Assembly (NCBI GenBank): GCA_044224905.1
Contig: JBGAJN010000004.1
Coordinates: 248,001 to 312,000 of the forward strand
DNA length: 64,000 bases
DNA from: JBGAJN01 sp044224905
Lineage (GTDB): Bacteria > Verrucomicrobiota > Verrucomicrobiia > Limisphaerales > JBGAJN01
Direction of reading: 5' to 3'
Positions within the stretch are counted from its first letter, which is position 1. Each line of letters opens with the position of its first letter. Position numbers and translations under genes: made by a program. Of this stretch, positions 8,560 to 18,611 are shown one piece after another. The notes below the pieces were generated by a model. It did no database searches. It was not told the DNA's origin and saw only the letters and a program-made list of their open reading frames with translations.

Positions 8560-9813
8560 TCACGGAGTCGTTGGTTTGCGGCGGAGAAAGTCCACGACCG
8601 CGAGACCAAGTTGTTTCCCTACCGTCCGATAGCCGTCGGTCGTGCTGGCCGGCGTGTTCCACGACGTTTCCAAACACGCCGCCACCGTGTGCGAGTTCCC
8701 GTGATCGCTCACCCACTGCCCGCTGATCTGCCGCCACAACGGATGATAAGACGGCCCCGTCTCACGCGGCTTGTCGGCCAGTTCCAGCGGTCCGCTGATG
8801 CGCGCCCGCGCCAACGCGAGAAAGTTCGACAAGTTCACCCGTGCCGGTTCGGCCATCAGTTCGCGCGGCCCGATGAAGAAGAACGGTCGCGCGTCGCCCG
8901 GGGCCGGATTGTGCAAATCGAGGAACACGTCGAGACGATTCTCCTTCGTCAATTCGCGCAAGCGCGCTTGCGCCGCGGCAACCTCGGGATAAACCGGTTT
9001 GTCGTCCCAATCGCGATTGTGGTCGCGCGGATTCGCTTCCTTACCGCCATTGCCGGTCGCGACATTGTCCACGTCCATGATCGGCACGATGAAAACTTCC
9101 GCGTGCTGGCGAAGCCAACGCGCGTCCGCGTCATCACTGACGAGCCACTCCGTGAAGCCGCGCGCCACCCAACTTCCGCCACTCTCCCACGCATGCTGCC
9201 GCGCTTGCACCCAAACACCCGGAAGCTTCCCAGTCTTCTGCTCGCTCACGCGCAATCCGCGCACTGCCCTGCCCTCGCGCGTGCGCGCGAGTTCGAATGA
9301 CTTCGCCGCAGGCATACTCTTTTCCGCCTGCGCCAGCAGAGCTTCAGTGTCGCGCGGCGTAAATGGCGGGCCCCACGCAACCCACAGCGGGCCGCCTGCG
9401 CCAGTTACCTCGTAGTGAAGACGCAGACCATCGCGGCGCCCGGCGGCAGTGGGCTGCCAGGTTTTGCCATCGGTAGAAAACATCGCGCGCGCGGCCATGG
9501 CCCAGCTGGCGGCTAGGGGTTTGCCGGTATCCGCGCCATTGTTGCGCGTCGGACGATCGCTGCCGCCGAGATCGAGCGTGAGCGGTTCTCCATTGGCGAG
9601 ACCGTCCACACGCAAATACCACCAGCAAGGCCAACCGCGCTGCGGATCACCGCCGGGCATGAAGCGAATTAACCGCTTAGTGGAATCAATCGATTCGACG
9701 TGCGCTGAACCACCTTCGAAATCTGTACTCACGCGCAACTCCGCGGCTACGGCAGTCACCACCAAAGTCGTCACGAGACCAATGCCGAGAATTTGCTGCA
9801 ACATTCCGTTCAT
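8560..9813 (-). CDS. Secreted M14-family zinc carboxypeptidase-like protein
   Basis: The start at 9813 forms an ATGA overlap with the stop of the upstream Kelch gene and has GGAAGGA before it. A signal peptide (residues 1-24) is followed by a beta-domain (about 25-150) and an M14 peptidase domain. Zinc ligands are visible as H207-x2-E210 and H301. HNRDWD (265-270) gives the substrate Asn-Arg pair, and E382 in ACLETSW is the catalytic glutamate. This arrangement, with an N-terminal beta-domain before the M14 domain, is typical of the cytosolic-carboxypeptidase-like branch. Inside a sialic acid operon its target may be a glycopeptide, but that is inference. Confidence 0.85.
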   Translation of the reverse strand: MNGMLQQILGIGLVTTLVVTAVAAELRVSTDFEGGSAHVESIDSTKRLIRFMPGGDPQRGWPCWWYLRVDGLANGEPLTLDLGGSDRPTRNNGADTGKPLAASWAMAARAMFSTDGKTWQPTAAGRRDGLRLHYEVTGAGGPLWVAWGPPFTPRDTEALLAQAEKSMPAAKSFELARTREGRAVRGLRVSEQKTGKLPGVWVQARQHAWESGGSWVARGFTEWLVSDDADARWLRQHAEVFIVPIMDVDNVATGNGGKEANPRDHNRDWDDKPVYPEVAAAQARLRELTKENRLDVFLDLHNPAPGDARPFFFIGPRELMAEPARVNLSNFLALARARISGPLELADKPRETGPSYHPLWRQISGQWVSDHGNSHTVAACLETSWNTPASTTDGYRTVGKQLGLAVVDFLRRKPTTP

Positions 9814-10859
9814 TCCTTCCCGCTCCAAACTTCCGTCGAACGCACGCCCGGTCGCGCCTCGCCGCCGGGGATCACGATGCGGCCATTCCAATTAACCGCA
9901 GGCGTCGTCACCAGCGAGAACGGCACTTCACCCAGCGTCTCCCATTTGTCCGTCTTCGGATCGTAAGCGAGAACGCTTCGCGGAAATCCCTTGTGCTCGG
10001 TCGGCGGATTGTTGAACTGCGCGCCGTCATCACCTCCGATAACGAGCAACTTGCCGTTCACCACCGGCGCGGGCGACGGCGCGGCCACTGCGGCGCGCGG
10101 CAGGTCAGCGATGCGTTTCCAACCTTCGGAGGGTTTGAAGCGATACGCGTCGCGCAACCAGATCCGCTCCGGCTTGCCATCGGCACCGGCTTTCAAATCG
10201 CATCCACCGAACAAGTAAAAGGCGCCGTCGACCGCTCCCGAAGTGGCGAGCATTCGTCCCGGGCCAGGCCAAGACGGCAGTGTTTGCCAAGACCTCTGCT
10301 TGGCGCGCAAGTCCAGGGAGTAGAACGAATCGAGCGCCTTGGTCGCCGTCGGCGTCGCGATGCCGCCGGCGAGATAGGCGACGCTATCCATAATTACACC
10401 GCAGGAATTCGCGACGGGTTGAGGAAGTTTTGAGTGCGGCTCGTGTTTCGCTTTGCCGTTCGCCAGTTCCAAATGGAACACGTCAGCAAAATGGCGTGTC
10501 GCGTCGCTGCCACCGACGCAAAGGATCCCTTTACTAGTTTGAAGCGAAACCCCATAGCCAACGGATGTGCCGAGCTTGGCCGACTCGCGCCATTGCCCAT
10601 CGGGCTTGTCGAGAATGAATACCTTGTCGTACCAAACCTTCGCGCCGCCTTCCCAAGGCTTTCTGCCGGGAAAATTCGCACCACCCGCGACAATCAACGC
10701 GCCGCTGCTCACACCCGCGAATGGCCATGCGAAACCTTCCCCATCGGGAATCGGCGGAAGCTTTGACCATTGCAGGGTAGTGGCGGCGACGGCACCCATT
10801 GAAGTGGCGAGCATACAGATGAGTGTGAAGGCAAATGATTTGGTGACGGGGAAGTTCAT
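9810..10859 (-). CDS. NanM-like Kelch beta-propeller (N-acetylneuraminate mutarotase family)
   Basis: The 349-residue exported protein has a signal peptide (1-25) and about six Kelch blades, marked by repeated GG pairs followed by aromatic residues (IVAGGANFPG, CVGGSDA, YLAGGI, YLFGGCD, VIGGDDG, VIPGGEA). The opening GFAWPFAGVSSGALIVAGG and FPGRKPWEGGAKVWYD are characteristic of the NanM family. NanM equilibrates sialic acid anomers in the periplasm to speed uptake. It overlaps both neighbours by 4 bases (ATGA at each end). The symbol nanM is plausible, but catalytic residues were not checked against the E. coli enzyme. Confidence 0.85.
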   Translation of the reverse strand: MNFPVTKSFAFTLICMLATSMGAVAATTLQWSKLPPIPDGEGFAWPFAGVSSGALIVAGGANFPGRKPWEGGAKVWYDKVFILDKPDGQWRESAKLGTSVGYGVSLQTSKGILCVGGSDATRHFADVFHLELANGKAKHEPHSKLPQPVANSCGVIMDSVAYLAGGIATPTATKALDSFYSLDLRAKQRSWQTLPSWPGPGRMLATSGAVDGAFYLFGGCDLKAGADGKPERIWLRDAYRFKPSEGWKRIADLPRAAVAAPSPAPVVNGKLLVIGGDDGAQFNNPPTEHKGFPRSVLAYDPKTDKWETLGEVPFSLVTTPAVNWNGRIVIPGGEARPGVRSTEVWSGKE

Positions 10860-12319
10860 TTGACTAACTTCTTCCTGCCTTTCAGTTGTGGCGGCGGGGT
10901 GTATTCGGGCTTCGCAGGATCGTAACCCGGGTTCGGGGTCGGCATCTGCGCGCCGACTTCCTTTCGCCAGGCGTGAAGTCGCGCACGGAGTTCGTCGACC
11001 CGCTGCGGTTGTGCAGCGGCCAAATCGCGCTGTTCGCCGATGTCTTCGCGAATGTTGTAAAGCTCCACATGACTGTCGTTGAAGAATTCGATCAGCTTGA
11101 AATCACCGGAGCGAATCGCACCGTAAGGCATCGCGCCGCCGAGTTGGTAATGCTGATGATGCGGATAATGCCAGAAAAGTTCCGTGCGGGTGAGCTTCCC
11201 TGTATCGCGCAACAAAGGCACCAAGCTGACACCATCGCGACCGGATGGTCCGGTTGGAGAGGTAGACACCGGCGGTTTCAATCCCGCCATTTCCAGCAGG
11301 GTCGGGAACAAATCCATTGTGATGACGGGGGTGCCATTCACGCTGCCGGGCTTGGTCGCGCCTGGCCAGCGGACAATCAGCGGGACGCGCACGCCGCCCT
11401 CATAGGCGGACGCTTTGCCAAAACGGAGCGGTGCATTGGTCGTGGTGCCACGCGTAATAAGCCCGCCGTTGTCCGACGTAAACACGACAATGGTGCGTTC
11501 GGCGAGATTGAGCTCATCCAGTTTGTCGAGCACGCGCCCGACCGCGGTATCCAGGCTTTCGATCATCGCGGCGTAAGTGACATTGGTATGCCGCAAGCCG
11601 GGCTTGAGTTTGCCCCGGTATTTATCCACGAGATCGGCGCGACCTTGAGTCGGCGTGTGAACAGCGAAGTGCGGTAGATAGAGGAAAAATGGCCTCGCCT
11701 TTGATTGCTCGATAAACTTCGCCGCCTCCTCGCCCAATCGGTCGGTCAGATATTCGCCATCCTTGCCTTCAGTGAGCGTCGCAATCTTATACGGCGCAAA
11801 GTAGGTCGCCGGCGAACCCGCGTTGAGACCCGCCACGTTGATATCAAAGCCATGTCTCTCCGGGAAATACGGCTCATCGCCGAGATGCCACTTCCCAATG
11901 CTGCCTGTCCGATAACCAGCGGTTTGAAAAACCTTTGCGATGGTCGTCTCCGTCAGCGGCAAGAATTTGGTCCAATCCGGCACGAGCAATTTGGGATTGT
12001 CCGGCATTCGGCCGGGAATCCAGTCGGTGATGTGCAAACGCGCCGGATACTTGCCCGTCATCAGCGCCGAACGCGTCGGCGAGCAAACGGTGCAGGCGGA
12101 GTAGTTCTGGGTGAATTTCATGCCGCTCCTCGCGAGCTGGTCGATATGCGGCGTCTCGTAAAAGTCGCTTCCAAAACAAGCCAGATCGGTCCACCCCAAA
12201 TCGTCGGCAAGAATAACGACGACGTTCGGCTTGGTGAGCCCAATACCGAATACAGAAAAGTTTACGAAACCCCATAAGGCGAGTGTTGCAAGGATTCGCA
12301 AGAGCTTTGTTGATTTCAT
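10856..12319 (-). CDS. Secreted type I sulfatase (arylsulfatase family)
   Basis: The start at 12319 makes an ATGA overlap with the flavoprotein stop upstream. A signal peptide (residues 1-28) precedes the sulfatase fold. Metal-binding Asp39-Asp40 lie in LADDLGWTDLACFG. The maturation motif C79-S-P-T-R83 contains the cysteine that becomes formylglycine. SIGKWHLG supplies the conserved Lys-His pair, and TSDNGG the second metal pair. The length of 487 residues is normal. Its partner maturase is not in the window. In this operon it likely removes sulfate esters from glycan chains outside the cytoplasm. It ends by overlapping the NanM-like gene. Confidence 0.94.
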   Translation of the reverse strand: MKSTKLLRILATLALWGFVNFSVFGIGLTKPNVVVILADDLGWTDLACFGSDFYETPHIDQLARSGMKFTQNYSACTVCSPTRSALMTGKYPARLHITDWIPGRMPDNPKLLVPDWTKFLPLTETTIAKVFQTAGYRTGSIGKWHLGDEPYFPERHGFDINVAGLNAGSPATYFAPYKIATLTEGKDGEYLTDRLGEEAAKFIEQSKARPFFLYLPHFAVHTPTQGRADLVDKYRGKLKPGLRHTNVTYAAMIESLDTAVGRVLDKLDELNLAERTIVVFTSDNGGLITRGTTTNAPLRFGKASAYEGGVRVPLIVRWPGATKPGSVNGTPVITMDLFPTLLEMAGLKPPVSTSPTGPSGRDGVSLVPLLRDTGKLTRTELFWHYPHHQHYQLGGAMPYGAIRSGDFKLIEFFNDSHVELYNIREDIGEQRDLAAAQPQRVDELRARLHAWRKEVGAQMPTPNPGYDPAKPEYTPPPQLKGRKKLVK

Positions 12320-14889
12320 GGGTTGTTCAGCAATTCCCACAGCAAGCGAATCGCTTCTTCGCGGGCGATGATGGCTTTCGACTTAAGTTGAGCGGTTTTC
12401 GGCGACGCCGGCAACAACGCAGCGAACTCGATCTCCGGCGCATCCTTCGCCGTTCGCTCGGCCTCGGCGACCGCCCGGGCGAGTGCGTTGACGTCCAGCG
12501 TGCCGATCCGAAGTTTCTTAAAGCCATCGGCCCACACCTTCGCTGTGGCTAACTTAAGGTTCTCGCCCATGCGCGCGTTGTAGTCGTGAAAGAATCCGCG
12601 CGTGGCAAAGTATTCAACCGCCGGAATCCACGTTTCGCTGCCGCGCACGTTCACATCGTTAAAGAAGCTCACCATGAAACGGCGCTCGCAGAGTTCGCGC
12701 ACGAGTTGATCCGGATTCAATTTAGCGGGCGCAATTTTCTGCTTCACCGCCATCGCAGCGGCGACGCCGGCAGCCTCGCCCGTCTCCATTAACACCGGTT
12801 CGAGTCGCACGGCGCCCCACGCGATGTGCGTGGCCGAGAGGCAGACGGGCACAAGCAGATTGTCCACGCCTTGCGGCAGCAGCGAGCGATACGGAATCTG
12901 CCCGGGTCGCGATTCCTCGGTCAGGATGAGTTTACCGTCGTGCTGAAAGCCGGGGCGTTTGTCGGTCGTGCACGAGTGCGAGTCCATATACCAGTCGGTG
13001 ATCGCGACGCTGTCGGAATGAACCGGAGTGCGCGCGAAGCCGGGCGCGAGCGAGTTGTCGTGCTCGGTGTAAACGTGCCGGCCCACGATGCGCCGCGCCT
13101 CGCGCACATACATTTCGTAAGGGATGTGGTTGTGGTCGGTGTATTCGTCCTTCGGCAGTCCCCACTCGCGGAACTTTGCCCGCGCCGAGGCTGAGAGCGA
13201 TTCGTCGTTTTGCAGGAACCACATCAGACCGAGCGCGAAATCGAGGTGACGCTGAATGATCTTCTCGCGCTCCGGCCAGCTAGCTTCGGGATAGGAGTGG
13301 TTCTCACCCGGCAGAATCGGGCTGTTCATCGTGGCCTTGGAGTTCGGCCCCGGATTGTTAGCGATGCTCTTGCGATCGAAATGGAGAAACTCCGATCGGT
13401 CGTAATTCGTCGGCGGCGCAGTGAGCAGGATGCGGTTGGTCGGATCGCACGTGACGCAGAACCGATAGTTGTAAGCCTGCACCGCGCCATCCGCGGTGAA
13501 CGGACTCGTCGGATCGATGCTACCTTGCTTCGAGCTGTAAGGGTGAATGTTCAACCGTCCTTCCACCGCGTCCTGCGGCGCGGGGCCTTTGCCAATGTTG
13601 GCGAAAATCTTTCCCGCATGCGGCTCGTTGTATTCGGCGCGCGCCTCGCGACCGACCCGGTAAGGAACTTTCGCCAGCGCAAACAAATCCCCTTCGTAGC
13701 TCGCATCCGCGAACGTCGCGGCGTGCACTTTGATTTCCTTGGTGCCGTTGAACTCGCGCAACGTCACGCTGCGCAGCAACGCGCCATCGCGTTCGACGGA
13801 AGTCGGATAATACGCGAGCAGAAGCGTGACGCGTTTTTCTGCTGCGACGAGGCGGTTGAATTCCCGCTCCGCCACGTGCGGTTCGACCATGCCGAGGGGG
13901 TAATGGTCCTGCGAGAAGCGCGCGCGCTGGTAGTCGCGCGAACCTTCGCCGTAAGCGGTGCGGTAATACTTGTCGAAGTTCCGCACGATTTCATCGAAGA
14001 GCGGCGCACGATGTCCGGCGTAGAGCGCGTCCCACTGCAATAGGCCATTCAGCATCATGCCGCCGAGATGCCGGGTGTGGTTGACGAGCAATACGCTGGC
14101 CCCATCGCGAGCCGCGCGCACAGCGCAGGCGACGCCGCCGGGTGTGCCTTCGATGACGATGAGATCGTAGGATTTTCCGTCCACGTCAGCGGCTTTCGTA
14201 TCTTTAGCCAGTTGCACGGGTTCCGCTTTGGCCCGCGCCGCCGCCTCGGGATTCACGGGCGCCGCGACCACACGGAGCGTTGCGACGGCTGTCTTCTTGT
14301 TTTGCGCCAAAGAGGAAGTCGCACCCTTGGCGATGGCTTCAAAACCTGCCGCCTTGTTCGCGGCGCGTTCGGACTGCGCAATTTCAGCAGGTACGAATTG
14401 CACACCATCAACAACCACGTAGCCGGTGGCCCCTTTGTTCGAAACGATCACAGCGGCTTTTTTTTCCGCCTCAAACCTGAACACGCCCAGAGCACGCGGA
14501 ACGCCGTTAACGAACACTTCCTCGCGCTCGTTCACCGTGACGGTCTTCTCGCCGTCGACGCTGAGAACGGTCACCTGCACGTTCGTCGCGCGGTTGGCGT
14601 GGGCGACGTAGAGCAGCCGCACTTCGTATTGCCCAGCGACCGGCAGGTCGGGCGTGAAACGCGCGGACTTGGCGCCCTGCCCGCGATTGTCATCGTGGCG
14701 GTAGCTGCGACCGACAAGCGGAGATTGTTTGGGCTTGTCCACCCATTCACCCGTAAACTCCGCCGCGTCATCATCCACCATGACGCCCGTAAACTTCGCT
14801 GGCTTGGCTGCGCTCGCCCAAATCGCGGCGCTCAGTAAAACGAGCACGGCGATGGAGAAACTGGAACCAAAACTTCGACGGAGATTCAT
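12316..14889 (-). CDS. Secreted FAD-dependent oxidoreductase (PF12831 type) with N-terminal golvesin-like domain
   Basis: The 857-residue product starts at 14889 (MNLRRSFGSS), following a 26-base gap after the upstream fusion gene. Order: signal peptide (1-28), a golvesin/xanthan-lyase C-terminal-like beta-domain (about 36-168, with VMVDDDAAEFTGEWV and VVVDGVQFVP), a linker, then a PF12831-type flavoprotein domain from 241. The nucleotide-binding loop is EGTPGG at 247-252 and the family signature is HTRHLGGMM. Several conserved segments (ARRIVGRHVYTEHDN, SYEGDL) recur in the fusion protein upstream, so the two are paralogues from a local duplication. Substrates of this family are unknown; oxidation of a sugar unit outside the cytoplasm is a reasonable inference. 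Confidence 0.88.
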   Translation of the reverse strand: MNLRRSFGSSFSIAVLVLLSAAIWASAAKPAKFTGVMVDDDAAEFTGEWVDKPKQSPLVGRSYRHDDNRGQGAKSARFTPDLPVAGQYEVRLLYVAHANRATNVQVTVLSVDGEKTVTVNEREEVFVNGVPRALGVFRFEAEKKAAVIVSNKGATGYVVVDGVQFVPAEIAQSERAANKAAGFEAIAKGATSSLAQNKKTAVATLRVVAAPVNPEAAARAKAEPVQLAKDTKAADVDGKSYDLIVIEGTPGGVACAVRAARDGASVLLVNHTRHLGGMMLNGLLQWDALYAGHRAPLFDEIVRNFDKYYRTAYGEGSRDYQRARFSQDHYPLGMVEPHVAEREFNRLVAAEKRVTLLLAYYPTSVERDGALLRSVTLREFNGTKEIKVHAATFADASYEGDLFALAKVPYRVGREARAEYNEPHAGKIFANIGKGPAPQDAVEGRLNIHPYSSKQGSIDPTSPFTADGAVQAYNYRFCVTCDPTNRILLTAPPTNYDRSEFLHFDRKSIANNPGPNSKATMNSPILPGENHSYPEASWPEREKIIQRHLDFALGLMWFLQNDESLSASARAKFREWGLPKDEYTDHNHIPYEMYVREARRIVGRHVYTEHDNSLAPGFARTPVHSDSVAITDWYMDSHSCTTDKRPGFQHDGKLILTEESRPGQIPYRSLLPQGVDNLLVPVCLSATHIAWGAVRLEPVLMETGEAAGVAAAMAVKQKIAPAKLNPDQLVRELCERRFMVSFFNDVNVRGSETWIPAVEYFATRGFFHDYNARMGENLKLATAKVWADGFKKLRIGTLDVNALARAVAEAERTAKDAPEIEFAALLPASPKTAQLKSKAIIAREEAIRLLWELLNNP

Positions 14890-14915
14890 GGGCGGAGGTT
14901 GGTTGCTTGCGCTGC

Positions 14916-17900
14916 TTAGCGTGGTGCCGAAATCCGTTCGATGACCGCGAACATCAGCCGACACGCTTCGCCACGCGTGCAGTTGTTGGCTTCGTTTAAT
15001 GCGAGCAACTTCAGCGCGTCATCCACCGCGAGTGCTTTTGCACCCGCTGCATTCAACGCTTCTTTGAGTAGGCTCGCGACGGCGGCCACACTTACCGGCT
15101 TCGCGTCAGTCTTTTCAGTTTTCACCAGCGATAGCGCTTGTGTTGTGGCATCGAGCGGGCGTTTGGCCACGAGCGCCGCGAAAGTTTTTGCCCAGTGCTG
15201 CGCCGTCGATGCCGTCAGCGGCTCACCCGCTTGCGCGTCGTAAGAAGTGAAGAATCCCTTCGTGCCGAAGTATTCCACGGCAGGCACCCATGGTTCATTT
15301 GAGGTCACGTCCACGTCGTTGAAGAAGCTGACCATCACACGGCTTTTGACGAGCGCACGGATCAACAACTCGGAATCAAGTCGGCCGGGCGTGGTCTGGT
15401 TTTTCACCGCGAGCGCGGCGGCAAAGCCGGCTGCCTCGCCCGTTTGCATCCATACCGGTTCGAGCCGGATCGCGCCCCAGCCGACGTGCGACGCCGAGAG
15501 CGCCACGGGCACGAGCAAATTGTCCACGCCTTGCGGGAGCAGCGAGCGATAGGGCACTTGCGCGGGGCGCGATTGCTCGGCGAGGAACAAGATGCCGTCG
15601 GTGTTTCCGCCCGGCGCCTTGCGAGGCAGGCACGCGACCGAGTCGAGCGGCCAGTCGGTAAACGCAACGCTGTCGGGATGGACCGGTGTTCGCGCGAGAC
15701 CGGAAGCGAACACGTTGTCGTGCTCGGTGAAAACGTGGCGGCCAACGATGCGGCGGGCTTCGCGCACGTAAATTTCGTAGGGCACGTGGTCGTTGTCCGG
15801 AAATTCGTCAGCCGGCAGTCCGTAGCCGGCGAACCGCGCGCGTTCGTCTGCCGAGGCGGCGGGCTCGTTCTGGATGAACCACAGCCGCATGAGCATCGCA
15901 TCGAGATACTGGCGGGAGATGCGTTCGCGCGTGGACCAGTCAGCTTCGGGATAATCGTTCTGCGGGCCGATGAGGCGCCCGCCATTCCACGCGACTTTTT
16001 TATTCGGCAAGTTCGGGACGAAGCCGCCGCCCGCCGCAGCCTTCGCGATGGCCGGATCGTAGTTGGCCGGTTTGGAAACCATCACGCGATTGCCGGGATC
16101 ACGCGTGAGGACGAGCCGGTAGTTGTAAGCCATCACTGATTTGTCGGCCTCGCCGCTGTTGGGGCCGGCGACGATTTCATCCGTGGCGTGGCTGTTATAA
16201 CGAATCTTCAGGCGGCCCTCATCGGCGTCCTTGGGAAAGCCGCGCTGCCCGGCTTCCTTGTGGCGCTCCTTGGAATAGATCACACCCGCGTGCGGCTCGT
16301 TGTATTCAGAACGCGCCTCGCGCCCGACACGGCATGGAACTTTTGCCGCGGCGGCGAGGTCGGCTTCATACATGCCATCGGCAAAAATCTTTGCGTTCAC
16401 GCGACAGGTGCGGTCCGTTTTCATGTCACGCAACGTGACCGACTTGAGCAGCGCGCCCTCGCGTTCAACCGCGGCTGGATAAAAGCCGAGCAACACGGTG
16501 AGCGTTTTCTCGCGCCCGACCATCTGGTTGAAAAGGAGCTCCGCGATGCGCGGTTCGACTTTCGGGCGCGCGATGTGAGCATTGCTCTTCGGGTCGGGCA
16601 GCGATGCGCGATGTTCCGGCGAATCTTCACCGTAGGTTGCGCGATAATAATCCGCCGCGCCGTTGCGCATCTCGGCGTAGAGCGGCGAACGCAGCGCGTC
16701 GGACGGCGCTTCCCAACCGCCCGCGCCGCTCGTCATGAAACCGCCGAGGTGCCGCGTGTGGTTCACGAGCAAAACCGTCAATCCCTCGCGCGCCGCCCGC
16801 ACTGCGCAGGCGATACCACCCGGCGTGCCGCCGACCACGACGAGGTCGAAGGATTTGCCATCTACGTCACCGGGAGTCGCCGACGGGAGAGGCGGGATCG
16901 GTTCGGTCTTGATGCGAGTTGCCGGTTTTGCCGATTTCGCTGACGGCTTCGCGCGCTCACCATTCATTGGAAAGCCAGCATCCGCGCTGGTCGCGCGCTC
17001 GCCTGCGGCGAGGTCAGCGGGCACAAACTGGACGCCATCCACCACCACAAATCCATTCGCGTTCGCGGCGGAGACGACTACCGAACCCTTCTTCCCCGCC
17101 TCGAACGCAAACGTTCCCAAGGCGCGGGGCACGCCGTCGATCAAACATTCCTGCCGTTGATTCACAAAAACGGTCTGGGCGCCGTCAGCGCTGTGAATCG
17201 TGACGGCCACGTTCGTGGCGCGATTCCCCGCTGCGACGTAGAGCAGCCGCACTTCGTAACGGCCGGCCACAAGAATCTCCGGCGTGAACTTCGCGGTCTG
17301 CTCGCCGGTCGACTGGCGATTCTGATGGCGATAACCTCCGCCCACGAGCGCGGGCAGTTTGGTGGCCACCACCCAGTTGCCGGCGAGCTTGGCCGAGTCA
17401 TCGTCGAGCACGATTCCCAAAGGAGCATGCGCTTGAGCTGCGACCGACGGCGTCGCGTTGCTTGCAGCCGGTTTCTCCACGGCTTTCAACTTCGCCAATT
17501 TGTCCGTCGCCGCGAGCGTGAAGCGCGTGCTGACGACGGATTGCTTCTCCGCGCCAGGGCGATACTTGATGTAGGTCGTCGCGACGAAATTGCCATCGGG
17601 CAACAACTCCAAACCCGGGTAACCGCAGTCGCTGCCGGCGTTGCTGTGGAGCAGTTTGATTTTGTATTGGCCCTCGCGGCCCTGAAGAATGTCCTCGTAG
17701 CGGCCCACCCAAGCGGCGAAGTGATTGTGTGTGCTCTTGTCCGGCCCCATGTCACGGAAGCAAACAACCAATCGCCCGTCCGCGGCGTAATGCGGCATAT
17801 GGCGGTCGCCCCACAGGCCGGTAGGCAAGGACTTCTCCTTCGACCACGTGCGCCCCTCGTCATCGCTCGTCATGTAGTGACTGCCGGTCTTCCGATCATT

Positions 17901-18611
17901 TTCGCGAATGAGGCAAAGGAGTTGTTTGCCATCCGGCGAGCGCAACACTGCCGGCTCGCACGGTTTCAGGTCGCCGAGATCGAGCAAGATCCGCCAGGCG
18001 CTCCACGAGAGACCGCCATCGGTGGATTCGCTCTGCACGAGGATGTTGGACCTTTTGTCCTTCGTTTCGCCGGGTCGCCGAATGCTCGTAAGGCCGATCA
18101 AGCGCTTGCCACCATCCACCGGCGCGATCGTGCAGAACGGCATCACGCACTCCAGCCCCACACTGCTCATCGGTGTCCAAGTCTTGCCGTCGTCAGTCGA
18201 GTGCGCCTGCTGCATTTTGTGGTCGGGTCCGTTGCCGGCGAAGACGAACAGCCGCGTGACTCCCTTCGGATCCGTGAGGCGGTAGAGCGACGGACAATTC
18301 TTCACCTCCGCCCAATTCGCCGGCGTCGGCAACAGCTCGCTCCAGGTGCGCCCGCCGTCGTCGCTGCGCTTCATCGGGCCGCACACGCCGCCGTGTCCAA
18401 GTGTCCACGTGGCGAACATCGTCCTGCCGTCAGGCAAGAGCACAGTCGTCGGGTGGCCTTGATAAATTTTCTCCGTTCCCTGCGCGACGACGACTTGTCG
18501 CGCGGTATTGGCCGAAAGATCCACCACCGGCAAACCCGCTGCGGAGAGAGATGAAGCTGAAAGCCCGGCGAGCAGTCCGAGGCAAACGCGGAAAAAAAGT
18601 TTCATATTCAC
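14916..18611 (-). CDS. Sialidase - golvesin-like - FAD oxidoreductase fusion protein
   Basis: One uninterrupted frame encodes 1231 residues. Residues 1-25 are a signal peptide. Residues 30-375 form a BNR sialidase propeller with four Asp boxes (S83-W90, S138-W145, S196-W203, S249-W256). Residues 398-532 form a golvesin-like beta-domain (VLDDDSAKLAGNWV to VVVDGVQFVPAD). From 587 a PF12831 flavoprotein runs on, with GGTPGG at 594-599 and VNHTRHLGG. The tail after about 1100 is helical. The start is GTG at 18611, giving a GTGA overlap with the upstream gene; an ATG at 18605 is an alternative and changes little. A hydrolase and an oxidase in one chain suggests coupled release and oxidation of a sugar. 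Confidence 0.9.
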   Translation of the reverse strand: MNMKLFFRVCLGLLAGLSASSLSAAGLPVVDLSANTARQVVVAQGTEKIYQGHPTTVLLPDGRTMFATWTLGHGGVCGPMKRSDDGGRTWSELLPTPANWAEVKNCPSLYRLTDPKGVTRLFVFAGNGPDHKMQQAHSTDDGKTWTPMSSVGLECVMPFCTIAPVDGGKRLIGLTSIRRPGETKDKRSNILVQSESTDGGLSWSAWRILLDLGDLKPCEPAVLRSPDGKQLLCLIRENDRKTGSHYMTSDDEGRTWSKEKSLPTGLWGDRHMPHYAADGRLVVCFRDMGPDKSTHNHFAAWVGRYEDILQGREGQYKIKLLHSNAGSDCGYPGLELLPDGNFVATTYIKYRPGAEKQSVVSTRFTLAATDKLAKLKAVEKPAASNATPSVAAQAHAPLGIVLDDDSAKLAGNWVVATKLPALVGGGYRHQNRQSTGEQTAKFTPEILVAGRYEVRLLYVAAGNRATNVAVTIHSADGAQTVFVNQRQECLIDGVPRALGTFAFEAGKKGSVVVSAANANGFVVVDGVQFVPADLAAGERATSADAGFPMNGERAKPSAKSAKPATRIKTEPIPPLPSATPGDVDGKSFDLVVVGGTPGGIACAVRAAREGLTVLLVNHTRHLGGFMTSGAGGWEAPSDALRSPLYAEMRNGAADYYRATYGEDSPEHRASLPDPKSNAHIARPKVEPRIAELLFNQMVGREKTLTVLLGFYPAAVEREGALLKSVTLRDMKTDRTCRVNAKIFADGMYEADLAAAAKVPCRVGREARSEYNEPHAGVIYSKERHKEAGQRGFPKDADEGRLKIRYNSHATDEIVAGPNSGEADKSVMAYNYRLVLTRDPGNRVMVSKPANYDPAIAKAAAGGGFVPNLPNKKVAWNGGRLIGPQNDYPEADWSTRERISRQYLDAMLMRLWFIQNEPAASADERARFAGYGLPADEFPDNDHVPYEIYVREARRIVGRHVFTEHDNVFASGLARTPVHPDSVAFTDWPLDSVACLPRKAPGGNTDGILFLAEQSRPAQVPYRSLLPQGVDNLLVPVALSASHVGWGAIRLEPVWMQTGEAAGFAAALAVKNQTTPGRLDSELLIRALVKSRVMVSFFNDVDVTSNEPWVPAVEYFGTKGFFTSYDAQAGEPLTASTAQHWAKTFAALVAKRPLDATTQALSLVKTEKTDAKPVSVAAVASLLKEALNAAGAKALAVDDALKLLALNEANNCTRGEACRLMFAVIERISAPR

